DNA of 64,000 nt from Tamarix chinensis (GCA_030549775.1 CM060175.1:109670688-109734687), one strand, 5' to 3'; shown: positions 1-11,659, counted from the stretch's first letter. Numbers and translations: made by a program. The notes: a model not told the origin generated them from the sequence alone.

Positions 1-1438
1 TCTTTGATGAGATAATCCAACTTCATTTTAAAAACACGACAAATAATATCCGGACGATCATCGGCTTTGAGGCTTCTTTTTTCAACAAAACGAACTATTT
101 CTGGTCATTTGGGATTGCAAGTAAATGTAATAAAAAGATCTGGATAACCAACCCATCTACAAATTGCCATGGCGTCTTGATAGTTTTGAATCATATATCG
201 AGCACCGCCTGTGAATGATGACGGTAATATAACTCGTTTTCCTTGCGTTGATGGATCGGTCTCACCCCTTAAAATTGCATCTGTTAGTCCACTATATAAT
301 TCACACCGCAAATGTTTTTGATGTAACTTAATGTAAGTCAATCTTGAAGATTCAACCATGGTATATGCGTCAACAATAAATTGTTGAAGTAGTCTCATGG
401 AAGACAATATAATTGATAACTCCGAACTCCTTTCATGCAGACGATATGAAAAATACTCTGTTAAACTAACATACTTCCGGCCACCCTGCTTCATTCCCCC
501 ATTCAACCTTAACGGAATGTCTTCTCTATAGCCATCTTCACCATAAGGAAACAATATAGAATATTGTAATCCAAGATATGAAGCATGTAGTTGGTTAATG
601 CGTTTCAGCATTCCCGTTTTCGTTTCGACCAAGATATCCCTATCACCTAATGATGCATCAAAGTCCCCAACAATTAATCCAGCAATTTCTGAAGGCGTAG
701 GTAGATTATACCTTCTGCCATCCCCATTCCTCCTACCAATCAACTTCAACTTCACATCTAAACAACCATCCTTTTCAATTTTTTCTCTTACCATTCTGAA
801 TGATTTAACCAACACATTATTCTCATCAAGCATCATCTTCAAATCATAAACAATAGATGTACGAAGGCTGTTCAAGGTTTGACTTTCCCTATAACCAATA
901 CAGTTGGAATAAGGAATTAGAAGAAATTACTTAAAAATGATAAAAATAACTCAATAAATACCATAGCTTTTTAAGTAACTCACCTAACAGAATGAACTCT
1001 ATTTTCAACTTCATTATCAGTGTCATAAATGTAGAGTTGAGCAAATTTAGACACTGAACCTTCATTCGGCAATAAACTTCCCATAAGATGATAATTTTGA
1101 CCATGAAGTCTAAATATTGGAAGAGATCTTCCATTGTTCAAACTCCTGTCAACTTTTCCTCCCATGGAAGTAAAACAGAACATGTTATTGTATGACCGAA
1201 TATTCTGGAGAAAGTGTTTGCTTCTATCATTACGTAAATATAACAGATCATGTAATACTTTAGGAGGATTTCTCATTGCTGGGAGTTGAACTTTTCCTTG
1301 CATGCAGCATAAAGAATATTTCGGGTTTCGAGATGGCCGACTTTTACACAATCTTTCCTCATGCCAGAAAAGAGAATTGCAAAATCCACATGTGTATATT
1401 GCATCTCCAATATCAAAATAATCTACACATCTCCAATT
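1..1438 (-). pseudogene. Helitron Rep/helicase, N-terminal part, with an in-frame stop
   Basis: This encodes the N-terminal and Helitron_like_N region of the plant Helitron transposase; the HUH Rep catalytic motif and the helicase would lie beyond the left edge. The first exon runs from about 1438 to 984 and contains recognisable family blocks such as NPKYSLCCMQGKVQLP and YNNMFCFTSMGGKVD. A 95-base intron spans 983-889, with donor AG|GTGAGT and acceptor TTATAG|GG, and the reading frame joins cleanly across it (SVR to ESQT). The second exon continues from 888 with FTGGARYMIQNYQDAMAI. At 107-105 the family's conserved CNPKWPEI reads CNPK-stop-PEI, a TGG-to-TGA change, after which the frame stays open to base 1. 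The 5' boundary is uncertain, because a stop lies just upstream where the repeat block starting at 1441 begins. Confidence 0.85.
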
Positions 1439-2329
1439 ATGGTGTTAGGATTTTGCATGTGGGTATTAATACCACCTGTTCTTATTTCTTTAAATCATTA
1501 TATATATATTTTTTTTATTACAAAAATGTAATGTCAATACATATGTTTGTTTAAATTTATAGAATATTATTTTTTTTGTCAATTATGTATGTATTAAATC
1601 ATTATAATATCTCCTTATAATTATTAGGATTTTTAGGCTTTCCCTAAGAACAATATTATTAATATTGTCAATTATTTATGTATTAATTAATTATCATATC
1701 TCCTAATATTGAATAGGAATTTTTTAGTGTTTCATTAAAAACATTTTTTCTTTGAATTCTCATAGTAATTGATCATGAACAATATGTTCTTAATTTATAA
1801 TTTAAACAATAATAGCAATTTAATCTTCTCCAAAAAGATTAGCATACTATTATTTAATTAGTTATACTCTCATCAAAAGAAAATTTTCCAGTTTTAAGTA
1901 GGCATTTTATATTTGTTTAAATCATTATATAATTTTTTATTTCAAAAATTTATTGTTAAAAAATAGCTCTCAATATAATTTTACAATATTATTTTATTCA
2001 CAATTATCTATGTATTAATTAATATTATTTCAAAAATTAATGTTAATATATATATATATATATATATATTTAATAAAATTTAAAGAATATTATATTATTG
2101 TCAATATGTTGTTAATTCATAATGTAAACAATAATAATAATTTAGTATTGTTAAATTGGATTAATATACTTTTCAACCAATTAAATATTTCATAATAATA
2201 TTACGCAACTATATTCAAATAGTTATAGTTTCATAAAGAGAAAAATTTCCAAATTTAAGTAGGCAGTTTATATTTCTTAAAATCATTATATAATTTTTTT
2301 GCATGAAATAATGATGGGGAGTGTAACAA

Positions 2330-2567
2330 TATGGTGTTAGGATTTTGCATGAAATGGTATGGTGTTAGGTTTTGCATGGAATTGCATGATGTTAGGATTT
2401 TGCATGGGGGTATTAATATTGCATGGTATTATGGTTTTGCATGGGATTTTAATATTACATGGCGTTAGGGTTTTGCATGGGGATATTAATATTGCATGAT
2501 CTACGGTTTTGCATGGGTTGATAATATTACATGGTGTTACGATTTTGCATGTGGGTATTAATACCAC
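2330..2567. repeat. TTTTGCATG minisatellite
   Basis: About eight degenerate units built from GTGTTAGGATTTTGCATG and TATTAATATTGCATG follow one another, giving an apparent higher-order period near 42 bases. The minus strand stays open for 76 codons as a Cys/Pro-rich repeat (PCKTxxPCNIxxPCKT). That follows from a short period divisible by three and is not evidence of a protein. The last unit merges into the second copy of the 1092-base duplication. Confidence 0.75.
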
Positions 2568-3129
2568 CTGTTCTTATTTCTTTAAATCATTATATATTTT
2601 TTTATTTCAAAAATGTAATGTCAATACATATGTTTGTTTAAATTTATAGAATATTATTTTTTTGTCAATTATGTATGTATTAAATCATTATGATATCTCC
2701 TAATAATTTTTTGGATTTTTAGGCTTTCCCTAAGAAAAATATTATTAACGTTGTCAATTATTTGTGTATTAATTAATTATCATATCTCCTAATATTGAAT
2801 AGGAATTTTTTTAGTGTTTCATTAAAAACATTTTTTTTTGAATTCTCATAGTAATTGATCATGAACAATATGTTCTTAATTTATAATTTAAACAATAATA
2901 GCAATTTAATCTTCTCCAAAAAGATTAACATGCTATTATTTAATTAGTTATACTCTCATCAAAACAAAATTTTCCAGTTTTAAGTAGGCATTTTATATTT
3001 GTTTAAATCATTATATAATTTTTTTATTTCAAAAATTTATTGTTAAAAAATAGCTCTCAATATAATTTTACAATATTATTTTATTCACAATTATCTATGT
3101 ATTAATTAATATTATTTCAAAAATTAATG

Positions 3130-3132
<3 letters not shown>

Positions 3133-3167
<35 letters not shown>
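3133..3167. repeat. (TA)n microsatellite
   Basis: An uninterrupted AT dinucleotide run. A shorter allele of the same run is at 2048-2070 in the other copy of the duplication. Confidence 0.95.
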
Positions 3168-3169
<2 letters not shown>

Positions 3170-3202
3170 ATAAAATTTAAAGAATATTATATTATTGTCA
3201 AT

Positions 3203-3530
3203 ACCACCGTACATTTTTTCGTGGTTAATCCTAACCGTCCGTTTTAATTATTTAATACCCACCCTCCCCGTGTCTACCGATTATTTTTTCGTTCCATTTC
3301 TTATCGTGCCACAGAATAAATAAAACCCTACTGTCATAACCCTCCCCTAACCGTCCGATGAATGGCACTGTAATCTACACCGTTCATTTTGTAACTTTCT
3401 ATCATCTTACTATATAAGCAGGTAGGGTTTCTGGAGAATTCTCCAACCCATCTGCGCGCAGCTCTCTCCTCTCTCCTCTGAACTCTCTCATCTCTCCCAT
3501 CCTCACTCTGTCCGATTGTCTCTATCTTTC
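3203..3530 (+). promoter_or_regulatory. Promoter-like block with TATA and pyrimidine-rich leader
   Basis: Base composition changes sharply from the AT-rich repeats. The block has two CTAACCGTCCG motifs, an AAACCCTA telo-box-like motif near 3322 and a TATA-like ACTATATAAGC at 3409-3419. After that comes a CT-rich leader (CTCTCTCCTCTCTCCTCT, about 3462-3480), as in leaders of highly expressed plant genes. GGAGAATTCTCC at 3434-3445 is a perfect palindrome. No open reading frame of size follows; the next 2 kb look like leader introns. Alternatively ATCTTACTATATAAGCAG at 3404-3421 is the 5' end of another Helitron on the plus strand. I cannot decide between these readings. Confidence 0.4.
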
Positions 3531-3605
3531 ATGAAGAAAGAAATTTTCGAAACTTACACTCCAGATCTGTATTTCCTATGCTTTCCCTTCTAATTTCGTA
3601 CTTTA

Positions 3606-4277
3606 ATTTCAGTTGCAGTTATATGATGTTTCGAAAAAAAAATTCTTTGCGAAGATTAGATATGTGATTTCTGTGTATTATACAAAAGCCGAATCAAAAG
3701 TGTCCAACTTTTGATTTTTCTGTCGGTTATACTATATACCAAGAATGATATCTGTTCGATGTTGTGGGTGTATGCTTACAGATTTCGAAAATTTCATATT
3801 TTTAGTTAGATATAGTGGGTGGATTTTTCGTGGTTTACTGGTCCTAAAATACCCATTCGGTTCTCTTCTAGTGTTGTATCTTTTGCTTTCGAAAGAGAAC
3901 ACTCAAAATAGAGAAATTTGGGTATTTAAGGTAATTTTTTAATTTCAGTTCCAGTTATATGATGTTTCGAAAAAAAAAATTCTTTGCGAAAATTAGATAT
4001 GTGATTTCTGTGTATTATACAAAAGCTGAATCAAAAGTGTGCAACTTTTGATTTTTCTATCGGTTATACTATATACAAATAATGATTTCTGTTCGATGTT
4101 GTGGGTGTATGCGTACAGATTTCGAAAATGTCTTATTTTTAGTTAGATCTGGTGGGTGCATATTTCGTGGTTTACTGGTCCTAAAATACCCATCCGGTTC
4201 TCTTCAAGTGTTGTATCTTTTGCTTTCGAAAGAGAACACTCAAAATAGAGAAATTTGGGTATTTTAGGTAATTTTGT
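3606..4277 (+). repeat. Two 336-base tandem repeats
   Basis: The unit 3606-3941 is repeated at 3942-4277 with few differences (TTATATGATGTTTCGAAAAAAAA begins at 3619 and 3955). Each unit holds a short open stretch beginning ATGATNTCTGTTCGATGTTG and ending in AAATTTGGGTATTT, and each ends beside an intron-acceptor-like TTAATTTCAG. The unit looks intronic and I do not believe the short frames are genes. Confidence 0.9.
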
Positions 4278-5330
4278 AATTTTGTCCAAAATTTTTCGAA
4301 CATATATTGTTGTCGGTTTGTATATCTTTTATGTTGACTTAAAGCTGGGTATATTTTTCAGATCTGTTCTTTCGGAAGCAAGAGACAGATCTAACATAAA
4401 ATATGGTAACGTTGAAGATATTATTTCGTGATTCTTAAGTATTATTCCTTCTGTTTTTTTCTGAGATTGTATATGTCGCTTTCAGAAGTTTTTGAAAGTC
4501 GACACAAACAAACCGGACAAATCTAGGCATTCGAACATGGATCTTTATTTTTCAAACTTGTTCTTTAATTTTTTTATTATTTAATTTCCAAATGTTCTTT
4601 CATCTAAAGTATGTAATAAAACAAACAAAGATCCGCTTTCAGATCTATAATTTTCGGGAGTTCAAAAATAGATCTAAGATAAAATAGGCTAAAGTTTATA
4701 TCATTTGTGTTACTAATATAGATCTGTATTTTTTTTTAGCGAGGAATATTTCTTCGTATTTCTTAACTATAGTTCCTTTTATTTATCTGTGCATTTTTAT
4801 TTGTCCCTTTCGTAAGTTTGGAAAGTCGACACAAAAAAAGCCAACAAATCTGGGTATTCGAACTCATATCTGTATTTTTCAGAGTACTTGAATTTTTTTT
4901 GTTAAAAGCCTTGCATATATTATTTCATCTTTTGTATTTAAAGGAAACAAAGATCCGTCATTTTACGGTGAGTCCCATCTGTTCTGTATTTCAGATATGT
5001 TATTTTCATTAGCGAACACACAGATCTAACATAAAATAGGCTAAACCTTCTGATATTTTTAATTTTTTGGTCTAGCAATATTTTTTCTTAATTTTTAAGT
5101 AAAAAACCTTCTGATATTCTCTGCAAGTTTTTCTGCTCCTTTCAAAAGACATTGAAAGTGGACACACGAAGCCCAAAAATTGTGGTATTCAAACTTATCA
5201 TGTGCTGATCTCTTTACAAATGATATGTTGCTTTCAAAAATTATTGAAAGTCAACCGAGATGAATTACAAAAATATGGATTTTTGAACTCACTTTTCAGT
5301 CTTTTTTTTCGTATGTTGAATCCCAGCAGG
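4278..5330 (+). repeat. Older, diverged copies of the same tandem array
   Basis: The motif CTTTCNNAAGTTTNTGAAAGTCGACACAAA recurs in progressively poorer form near 4480, 4805, 5135 and 5225. Each copy is followed by an AAATCTGGGTATTCGAAC-like stretch and AGATCT motifs. Spacing starts near 330 bases, like the fresh 336-base units on the left, then becomes irregular. This reads as a tandem array with its youngest copies at the left end. Confidence 0.6.
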
Positions 5331-7600
5331 TTTTGTTTTTAGTATTTGTTATGATCAGTTTGTCTGTCACATTCAATATTAGGTGAATATTTTTTATGGT
5401 TTAGTTTTGTCGCTTATGACTGACATATTTTCAGTTCTGTAAAAAGTTAAATAATAATCAAATATTGAGTTTTTATGTTTCAAACACATCTCAGAGATCA
5501 TTGGGTGTTCGAATTTAATTTCTCTTCTGATTAATTTATGTGTCCATGCTTTAATGACATAATTATGCTTTAATTTCTGCAGGTAAGTTCATACATACTT
5601 TCTTATTTGGACTTGGACAATATTATAGTGAGTATTCACAATATTTACATTTTGTGATTATTAATATATATTCTTGATTAGCTTACTAAAATATTGGATT
5701 TAATTTAAATGTAGGTATTGCAATTCTTCATAAACTGGCAACGGTAAAAGTATACAGACATATTTCTCACATATCATATTTATAATTTAATTTATGTATT
5801 TTTTTGGCATGCTGTGTGTCTATTTATAAAGTGCTATAAAGTGCTGTAATTGCCTCTATTATGTCACACCTAATGTTGCTCGTAGTTTCAAATTGTATAT
5901 TAGTATACTTGCTGTCTATTTATCTATAAGGTGCTATTTTCAATAATGTTTGTTTATCTATAAGGTGCTATAAATTGATATAATTGCCTCAGTTAGATCA
6001 CACCTAATCATTCTGTTAGTTACAAATTGAATATTAATGCTATTTGGTATGCTATGTATTTATCTCTGAAGTGCTAAAAATTGCTATAATTGCCTCTGTT
6101 CTATCACATCTAATGTTTTCTTAGTAGCAAAAGTTGATAATTATCTATAACATTGCTATCACAATAGATGAAATGAAAACAATAAACATAATTATTTACA
6201 ACAGAATATTGTTAATACTATACTGAAGTACCTGTTGATACATGATCTCTTGATCTTTTTCCTGTTATTGTAGTTGATGATGTTAATTTCCTCATAATTG
6301 GGTGTATGTGTAGGAACTTGTATCTTCTACCCAATCTGAAAGTATGTTACATAAACAGTAAATTGAATAATTAGTATAATCATATTTAATTACTGTACTA
6401 TAATTCACAAAATAGATTGAGCAATGACTTACTTCAGAAGAATGAAAGTCGGGTGAATGTGTTCCTGTTTATATTGTGCTACAGATTTTTGTTGTGTATG
6501 TGTCTTTTGTCATGTGTGGGCTGTATGTCTTTTTATAAGAAGTATAAAATTTTTTAACCTAAATTTAAGAGGAAAAACTTTTCATGCTGAGCTTCAGAAA
6601 GTAAAATTGGTATATTGTAGATACAAAATTTCCACTGAATATACTAATTCTTTACTTTTTTTTAAATAAAATATTTCAGGTTATAAAAATATTATTCTAA
6701 GTTCTTTAATAAAATGATCCCTATCTTCCATCAAACTTGACTATAAGAAATGGGCAATGATAAAAAATTTTGGTATCTAATGTAACAACAGTCAGCAATC
6801 ATAGACTTGTGTTCTTTTTTTGTAATATTATAATTCTCAATGATTTTAATGTTCCCAAAAAGCCAAGTGTATATTTCTGACTGTTGTTTTGACATGTATT
6901 GAGCCCTATATACAATCACACTAAGTTTTATGAACAACAAAATAGTGGTGATTCATAGTAAATTTTCTTATGGTCTGTTTGTTTGTGATGTAGGGGATCT
7001 ATTTATTAAGACTTAGAAATAATAATGAGGCGATGATGATGGTTGTGTTTTAATTTATATTGGATGATTTTTAACTGATTATTAACAGAAAATTTCAAAA
7101 TAATCATTTTTCATCCCTTCCCACAGTAGGTAAGAGTTTAGGCAGATTTTTTGAAGGGAATAATCAGTTAAAAATCACCATTTATAAATTAATTGAATGT
7201 TAGGCATGAGCCTATGATCATTGGATGGTAAATATTTTGAATCGTGAGCCTCCAAAAAATATAAAAGAATCATTCAGCTTTTATGTTGAATTACATATAA
7301 TTTAGGATAATGTTCATAGTAATGACCTAGCAAAAGAACATAAATAATAATAGCTCATTCATTGTGAAAAGTTATTCAAATATAATAGGTCAGATTAAAG
7401 AGTGTGCATAGATAGGAAAATAGCTATTACATGAGAAGATGAAATCTTAATAATAAAGCGTACATAATTGAAACAAAAGTAATATCAAACTGTCTTCTTC
7501 TGCTACATACTGAAGTCACTAATAATGCAGATTTAGTTTGGTTTCTCAACCAAATCATAATTAAGTAACATCAACATACAATAGAAATTTCAAATGCTAG
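5331..7600. other. AT-rich interval without a recognisable gene
   Basis: Short diverged repeats of CTATAAGGTGCTATAAATTGCTATAATTGCCTC occur three or four times between 5825 and 6100. A CTGCAG|GTAAGT junction near 5578 looks like a splice site, but no flanking coding sequence supports it. The only open frames are 60-70 codons and resemble nothing I know. The right end is the 3' flank of the RPA-like gene. Confidence 0.5.
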
Positions 7601-7655
7601 TTAACAAAGTTAATCAACTTGAGAGCACATCAGTTCACTCCTCTGCTCTATGAGC

Positions 7656-10118
7656 CTAAACTTTCTCTATTTTAACATTGACCCTAGATCTCTTTCTCTT
7701 AGGAGCTGTAGTGGAATGATCCGCATCAATACACCTCTTTCCAAATTCTTCATCTGTACTCTCAGAATTGCATTTTGTGCCTTGCTTTGGTGTGCGAACT
7801 TCATCTGTCTGAGATTCCACCTGTACAAAGAATACATTATCAGGTTATAAAATAATTATTAAATAAACAATTAAATCACTACAATAATTATGTTTGTGTT
7901 TTGAATAATACCTGTTCATCAGCTACAGTTTCTAATTTTGAAAGCATATCAGAGTCCTAAAAAAATGCACAAATGTTTTTTATAAAATTGGTTCCTTACA
8001 TAATATTTCCCTTGAAGTAAGGATTAGAACATATAGATATATTTTACACTAACCTGACTGTCTAAGGAAGTAGGTCCATAATATTTGGAAACCAAAGCTT
8101 CGTCCACACTTAGCTTTATTACTGAATATGCTCCCAATTGCTTCTCCCTCACTTGGACTAAGAAAAGAGCCTTCACATCTATGAGTTTTTCCAAATCTGT
8201 TGGTAGCTTTGTATATTCAACATCTTCCTGTGTAAACTTTAAAATGTGATTAAAATAGTGTGCATAAACTGAAACCATAAAAATTATATCATATTAAATC
8301 AGGACTTACCTTTGCATTGCTTTCCCTAAGTTGTTGAGCTGATTTACCAATAAGTTGTGTACATTCCCTATCCCATAGAAGTAGTGGAATATTTCCTGTT
8401 CCGTCAACAACTCTAATTTGTAGCATGTATCTAAGACTTCCTTTATCATTTTTCATACACTTTTCACAATAAAAAGAGTCTCCAATAGGCTTGAGTTTCT
8501 TTAGGCATTTCTTACATGCTACATAAAACCACTCTCCTATTGTTTCAATTCCTGCAACCCTGACATTGATCCAAAACTTTCCCACCTAAACCAAAATTCA
8601 ATATTTTTGTTAGTAATGAAACGTCTATTATCTATTATATGTATTAAATAAAATTAATCTTACCTCATTCTCTTGAAGTTGTTCAACTGTTTTGAAAATA
8701 GATCTCTCACTTGCTAGCTCCTCTGTTATTGTTTGTGAAGATAATGATTGCCTCTCTTCACAAACTGTGATCTGTGAAGATTCACATTCAGGTAATCTGT
8801 ACAAAGGTAATTATGTTTAGTTTTCATAGTTCATTGTTGTGAAAGAAATTAATGTGTAGAAGTGTTGAAAGATATTTTCCTCTTTTCGAAGTCTCTAATC
8901 TCATCCATTGTAGTATCAAGAATTAGTTTTGTGACGTTCCAAGTGTTTGATATCCTAACTTCATCTGCAAGTATTAAGTGTAGTTAATATTAATTTAACC
9001 ATAAAAAATTTAACCATAAAAAATTGCTAACAAAATAAATATCTATTTTACCATTAAACTTGCTGATTCAACAAAATTGGAGAATAATAATAAGCTTTGT
9101 TGGATTTGTCTGTGAAACATATTCACTTAGTTCTGTAGCATAATCTCCCCAAAGTGTGCACTGTACTCTGTTTTCTCTGAAAAATTGTGTAAGTAAATAC
9201 TTCATATTAACCATTGTGGAAAAAACATAACAATGTCCAAGCATTCATATACACTTGTCTTATTTTTCATCTTCCAGCACAAAATCCATGTATTTGGTGA
9301 CTTGGCCATAAACTTCCTTCTCTCTTAATGTGTGTACTATGCAAACTCTTCCAATAATGTCTGTCATCATAGTAGTTGTTAGTACGATAGCTCAAGCAAT
9401 TCAGTAAGTAGTATATGAATTATAAAAATGAATATGGTACCTGTAAGACATGTTGGTGACCTTGTAGATAATTCTTCAAATGCTGCAAACTTGAATAGTA
9501 CAGTTGGAAATACTTCTATATTTTTTGACAAATTACACTGTGTAAAATTGTTGAAGTAGATCACATATTTGAATTCGGTAGTTTTAATTTTCATTTGGTT
9601 ATCTGCCACTATGAAATTCTTGACATGGTAGAGCTCTCCTTCAATGAGTTTTGCTTTATATTGTGGAATCTGAGATTTCCTAATCGAAGCATGAATTCTA
9701 TTTTCCTGTTTTATTCAAGCAACATAAATTATCATATTTATTAATATATTTCAAAATACTAATGAAATAAATAACATAAAATTTGCCAGCCAACATACCT
9801 CATTGTCATGAAATACACATTCTAAACTGTATGCTTTATTTTTGTTCCTATAAGAAGGCTTATCGTAAAGCCTAATCAGTCGAAGTTTAATGCACCAGTT
9901 GCTCTTGGCAGGGTTTATTTCTCTTAGATTTGTGTAGATTGACATGTTATCTGTAAATATAACAGGTAAAATATATCAGGTAAAACTGATATTTCTGAAA
10001 TCCTAAAAAAGTATTACAAAAAATGTAATCTATAAAAGTTTTAAAATCTGGTCAAAATAGTTGGCTTACCTGGGGATGTTGATGATTCTTCCAAATGAGC
10101 TAACAATTCTCACGATTA
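7656..10118 (-). pseudogene. RPA large-subunit (RPA1-like) gene of the Helitron, 11 exons
   Basis: Helitron-borne RPA homologues bind single-stranded DNA, presumably during rolling-circle transposition. Exons on the minus strand: leader exon about 10118-10080, then 9950-9799 (ATG at 9945), 9705-9441, 9360-9255, 9176-9052, 8964-8880, 8796-8664, 8585-8310, 8227-8054, 7956-7912 and 7820-7656 (TAG). From ATG to stop this totals 1521 bases, or 506 residues, with phases agreeing at the junctions. N-terminal OB folds (DUF223-like) come first. Exon 8 (8585-8310) has the RPA C-terminal OB fold with zinc ribbon CKKC...CEKC. The end has a basic PKRKRSR nuclear-signal-like motif. Three lesions are seen: TAA at 9262-9260, TGA at 9070-9068, and exon 6 lacks a GT donor (GA at 8879-8878). 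It therefore looks recently inactivated. Confidence 0.85.
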
Positions 10119-10143
10119 TACCAGCACAGTATGTTTTTGTGAT

Positions 10144-10153
10144 GTATATATAG
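10144..10153 (-). promoter_or_regulatory. TATA box of the RPA-like gene
   Basis: CCTATATATAC on the minus strand lies about 30 bases before the proposed start of the leader exon. That exon ends with a good donor (CAG|GTAAGC at 10080/10079). Its intron ends at ATTTACAG|ATAAC, five bases before the ATG. The transcription start is inferred only from the TATA spacing. Confidence 0.55.
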
Positions 10154-10365
10154 GCAGGGAGAGCAGTGTTTGAAGTCAAACAGAGATCTGACCGTTGAAT
10201 ATTAAGTTATCCAGGGAAGAGTTGCAGAACAAATCAAATTTGGACACATGGCAAATTTTACTGTTACATTGGAAACAAAGTTGTAATGAAAGTGTATATT
10301 TTTTTAAATGATGTAATTTTTTACGTTGACATCTGACCTTCCAAAGTCAGATTAAATGTTAAATT

Positions 10366-10442
10366 GACACATGTCAAGTACTGTAGATAAAAATGAGCGG
10401 GAAAAATATGATGCATGTATTCTGCTTTTATATATAGTAAGA
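10366..10442 (-). other. Helitron 5' terminus
   Basis: Minus-strand TCTTACTATATATAAAAGC starts at 10442 and is preceded by A (10443), as the A|TC insertion rule requires. The AT-rich start followed by AAAAGCAGAA and then GACATGTGTCAA is the usual layout of plant Helitron 5' ends. The matching 3' end is outside the window. Confidence 0.65.
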
Positions 10443-11640
10443 TAAAAGGATGAGCGGTAGTTCCATTCTTTATGTTGTCTTTTATGTGCTTATACATTTG
10501 AAATGTAGCTCTGCTTCTCATTTTTCCAAGCTTTAGATAGTGTGTGCTGAGGCCCCATGCAATAATAAAATTAGGCTCTCTGCTAATTCTATTATAGCAT
10601 CAAATTTATCGATGAAGGTAATATAATGATAATATTAATAATTATAATGTTTATAACAATTTAAATAATGAAGTCATCTTATATGAGTTAGTACTAATGC
10701 CATGAGTTAATGTAATTATATGTATCAATGACTTGTTTACCATTGTTAAGGGATGTTGTGGTGGCATTTTGGTTTATTAGGTTGAGGAATCAATACATGA
10801 TTTTATTCTTAGGTTATTTGTTTGATAACTAGACTCCATGAAAGAACCCAAAAGAATCGTACATTCAACATATATATATCCTTGAACAAGGAATTAAGAA
10901 TGGGAATGTATTTCTTAATTCTGATGCTAGTTGCAGTGATCGACTTAGAATGGATAATCATATATTCCATGTGTTGTATGGCTGCTTTGAAATGAAACTG
11001 GTTTAAAAGAGTTCAAAAATATGTCAAATGAGGAAAGACTCGCAATCTTTTTAAACATACTAAAACATGATTAGAAGCATAGAATGATTTTGAGAAGATC
11101 AAAAGGATCCCTATAAACCATGAGTAGAAATTTTCACAAAGTGCTTAGAGTTATCTTACGTTTATATATGATGTTGATGAAGAATCTAGTACTAGTGCCA
11201 GAAAATTCTACAAATGAGATTGACGGGAATAAAATTACTCAAGAAGATGTGTGTAATTTTCTTAGATTTAGGATGAAAATGAGAAATGTGATTATCTTAT
11301 GATGTTATAAGATGAATTTTAGGTTGTGAAAAATGCTTCTAAATGAATTTTAGAGTTTTATTATATGTTAATGGATAATTCTTGGTTTTTAGTTATTTGA
11401 TGTTTAATATGTGAATTTTATTTTAAATATTGTGGTTTGGATATTGTTGTGATACTTTTTGATTAGTCTCTTTAATAGATTTTTTTAGTTATGATAATAT
11501 GTTATTTTAATTTATAGTAGTTAAATTAAAAATATTTAAAATTAAAATTTGATTTTTGTAATAAATAAGGATTCACATATAATAAAAAATATTTTTTATT
11601 GATTAAAAAAATTTAAATGTATGTCATTCTGAGATCACAA
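10443..11640. other. AT-rich flank with no recognisable gene
   Basis: No open frame longer than about 60 codons and no similarity I can recognise. It separates the Helitron 5' end from the pararetrovirus block and is the best candidate for old intergenic sequence in this part of the window. Confidence 0.5.
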
Positions 11641-11659
11641 ACCTAGAAAATAAATAGTT

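Larger units (their letters stand above)
1441..3202. repeat. Tandem duplication, period 1092 bases
   Basis: Bases 1441-2104 recur almost unchanged at 2533-3202, offset 1092. Both copies start GGTGTTAGGATTTTGCATG and end ...AATATTATATTATTGTCAAT. The intervening 2105-2330 holds a more diverged third copy of the inner part (AAACAATAATA... AAGTAGGCA...TTTATATTT), so the block has been duplicated more than once. The sequence is extremely AT-rich and shows no coding potential. It directly abuts the first Rep/helicase exon. Confidence 0.85.
1..10442 (-). mobile_element. Decayed autonomous Helitron (3' end outside the window)
   Basis: Helitrons are rolling-circle transposons that insert between A and T, start with TC and in plants often carry a Rep/helicase gene plus RPA-like genes. 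Here all three signs lie on the minus strand. The 5' end reads A|TCTTACTATATATAAAAGC at 10442 and below, preceded by the expected A. The RPA-like gene follows at 10118-7656, and the Rep/helicase gene enters at 1438 and leaves the window at base 1. A GACATGTGTC palindrome sits about 65-75 bases inside the 5' end. The 3' hairpin and CTRR end would lie left of the window. Both genes have in-frame stops, so the copy is probably not autonomous now. The 3.2-7.6 kb stretch may contain a second element, so the single-element span is an inference. Confidence 0.68.

Noticed and set aside
2337..2567. Cys/Pro repeat peptide on the minus strand
   Set aside because: It follows from a minisatellite with period divisible by three. 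There is no signal peptide, promoter or conserved flank.
2330..2567. Possible CRISPR-like array
   Set aside because: Spacers are as similar as the repeats, unit length varies, the DNA is from a plant, and no cas genes are present.
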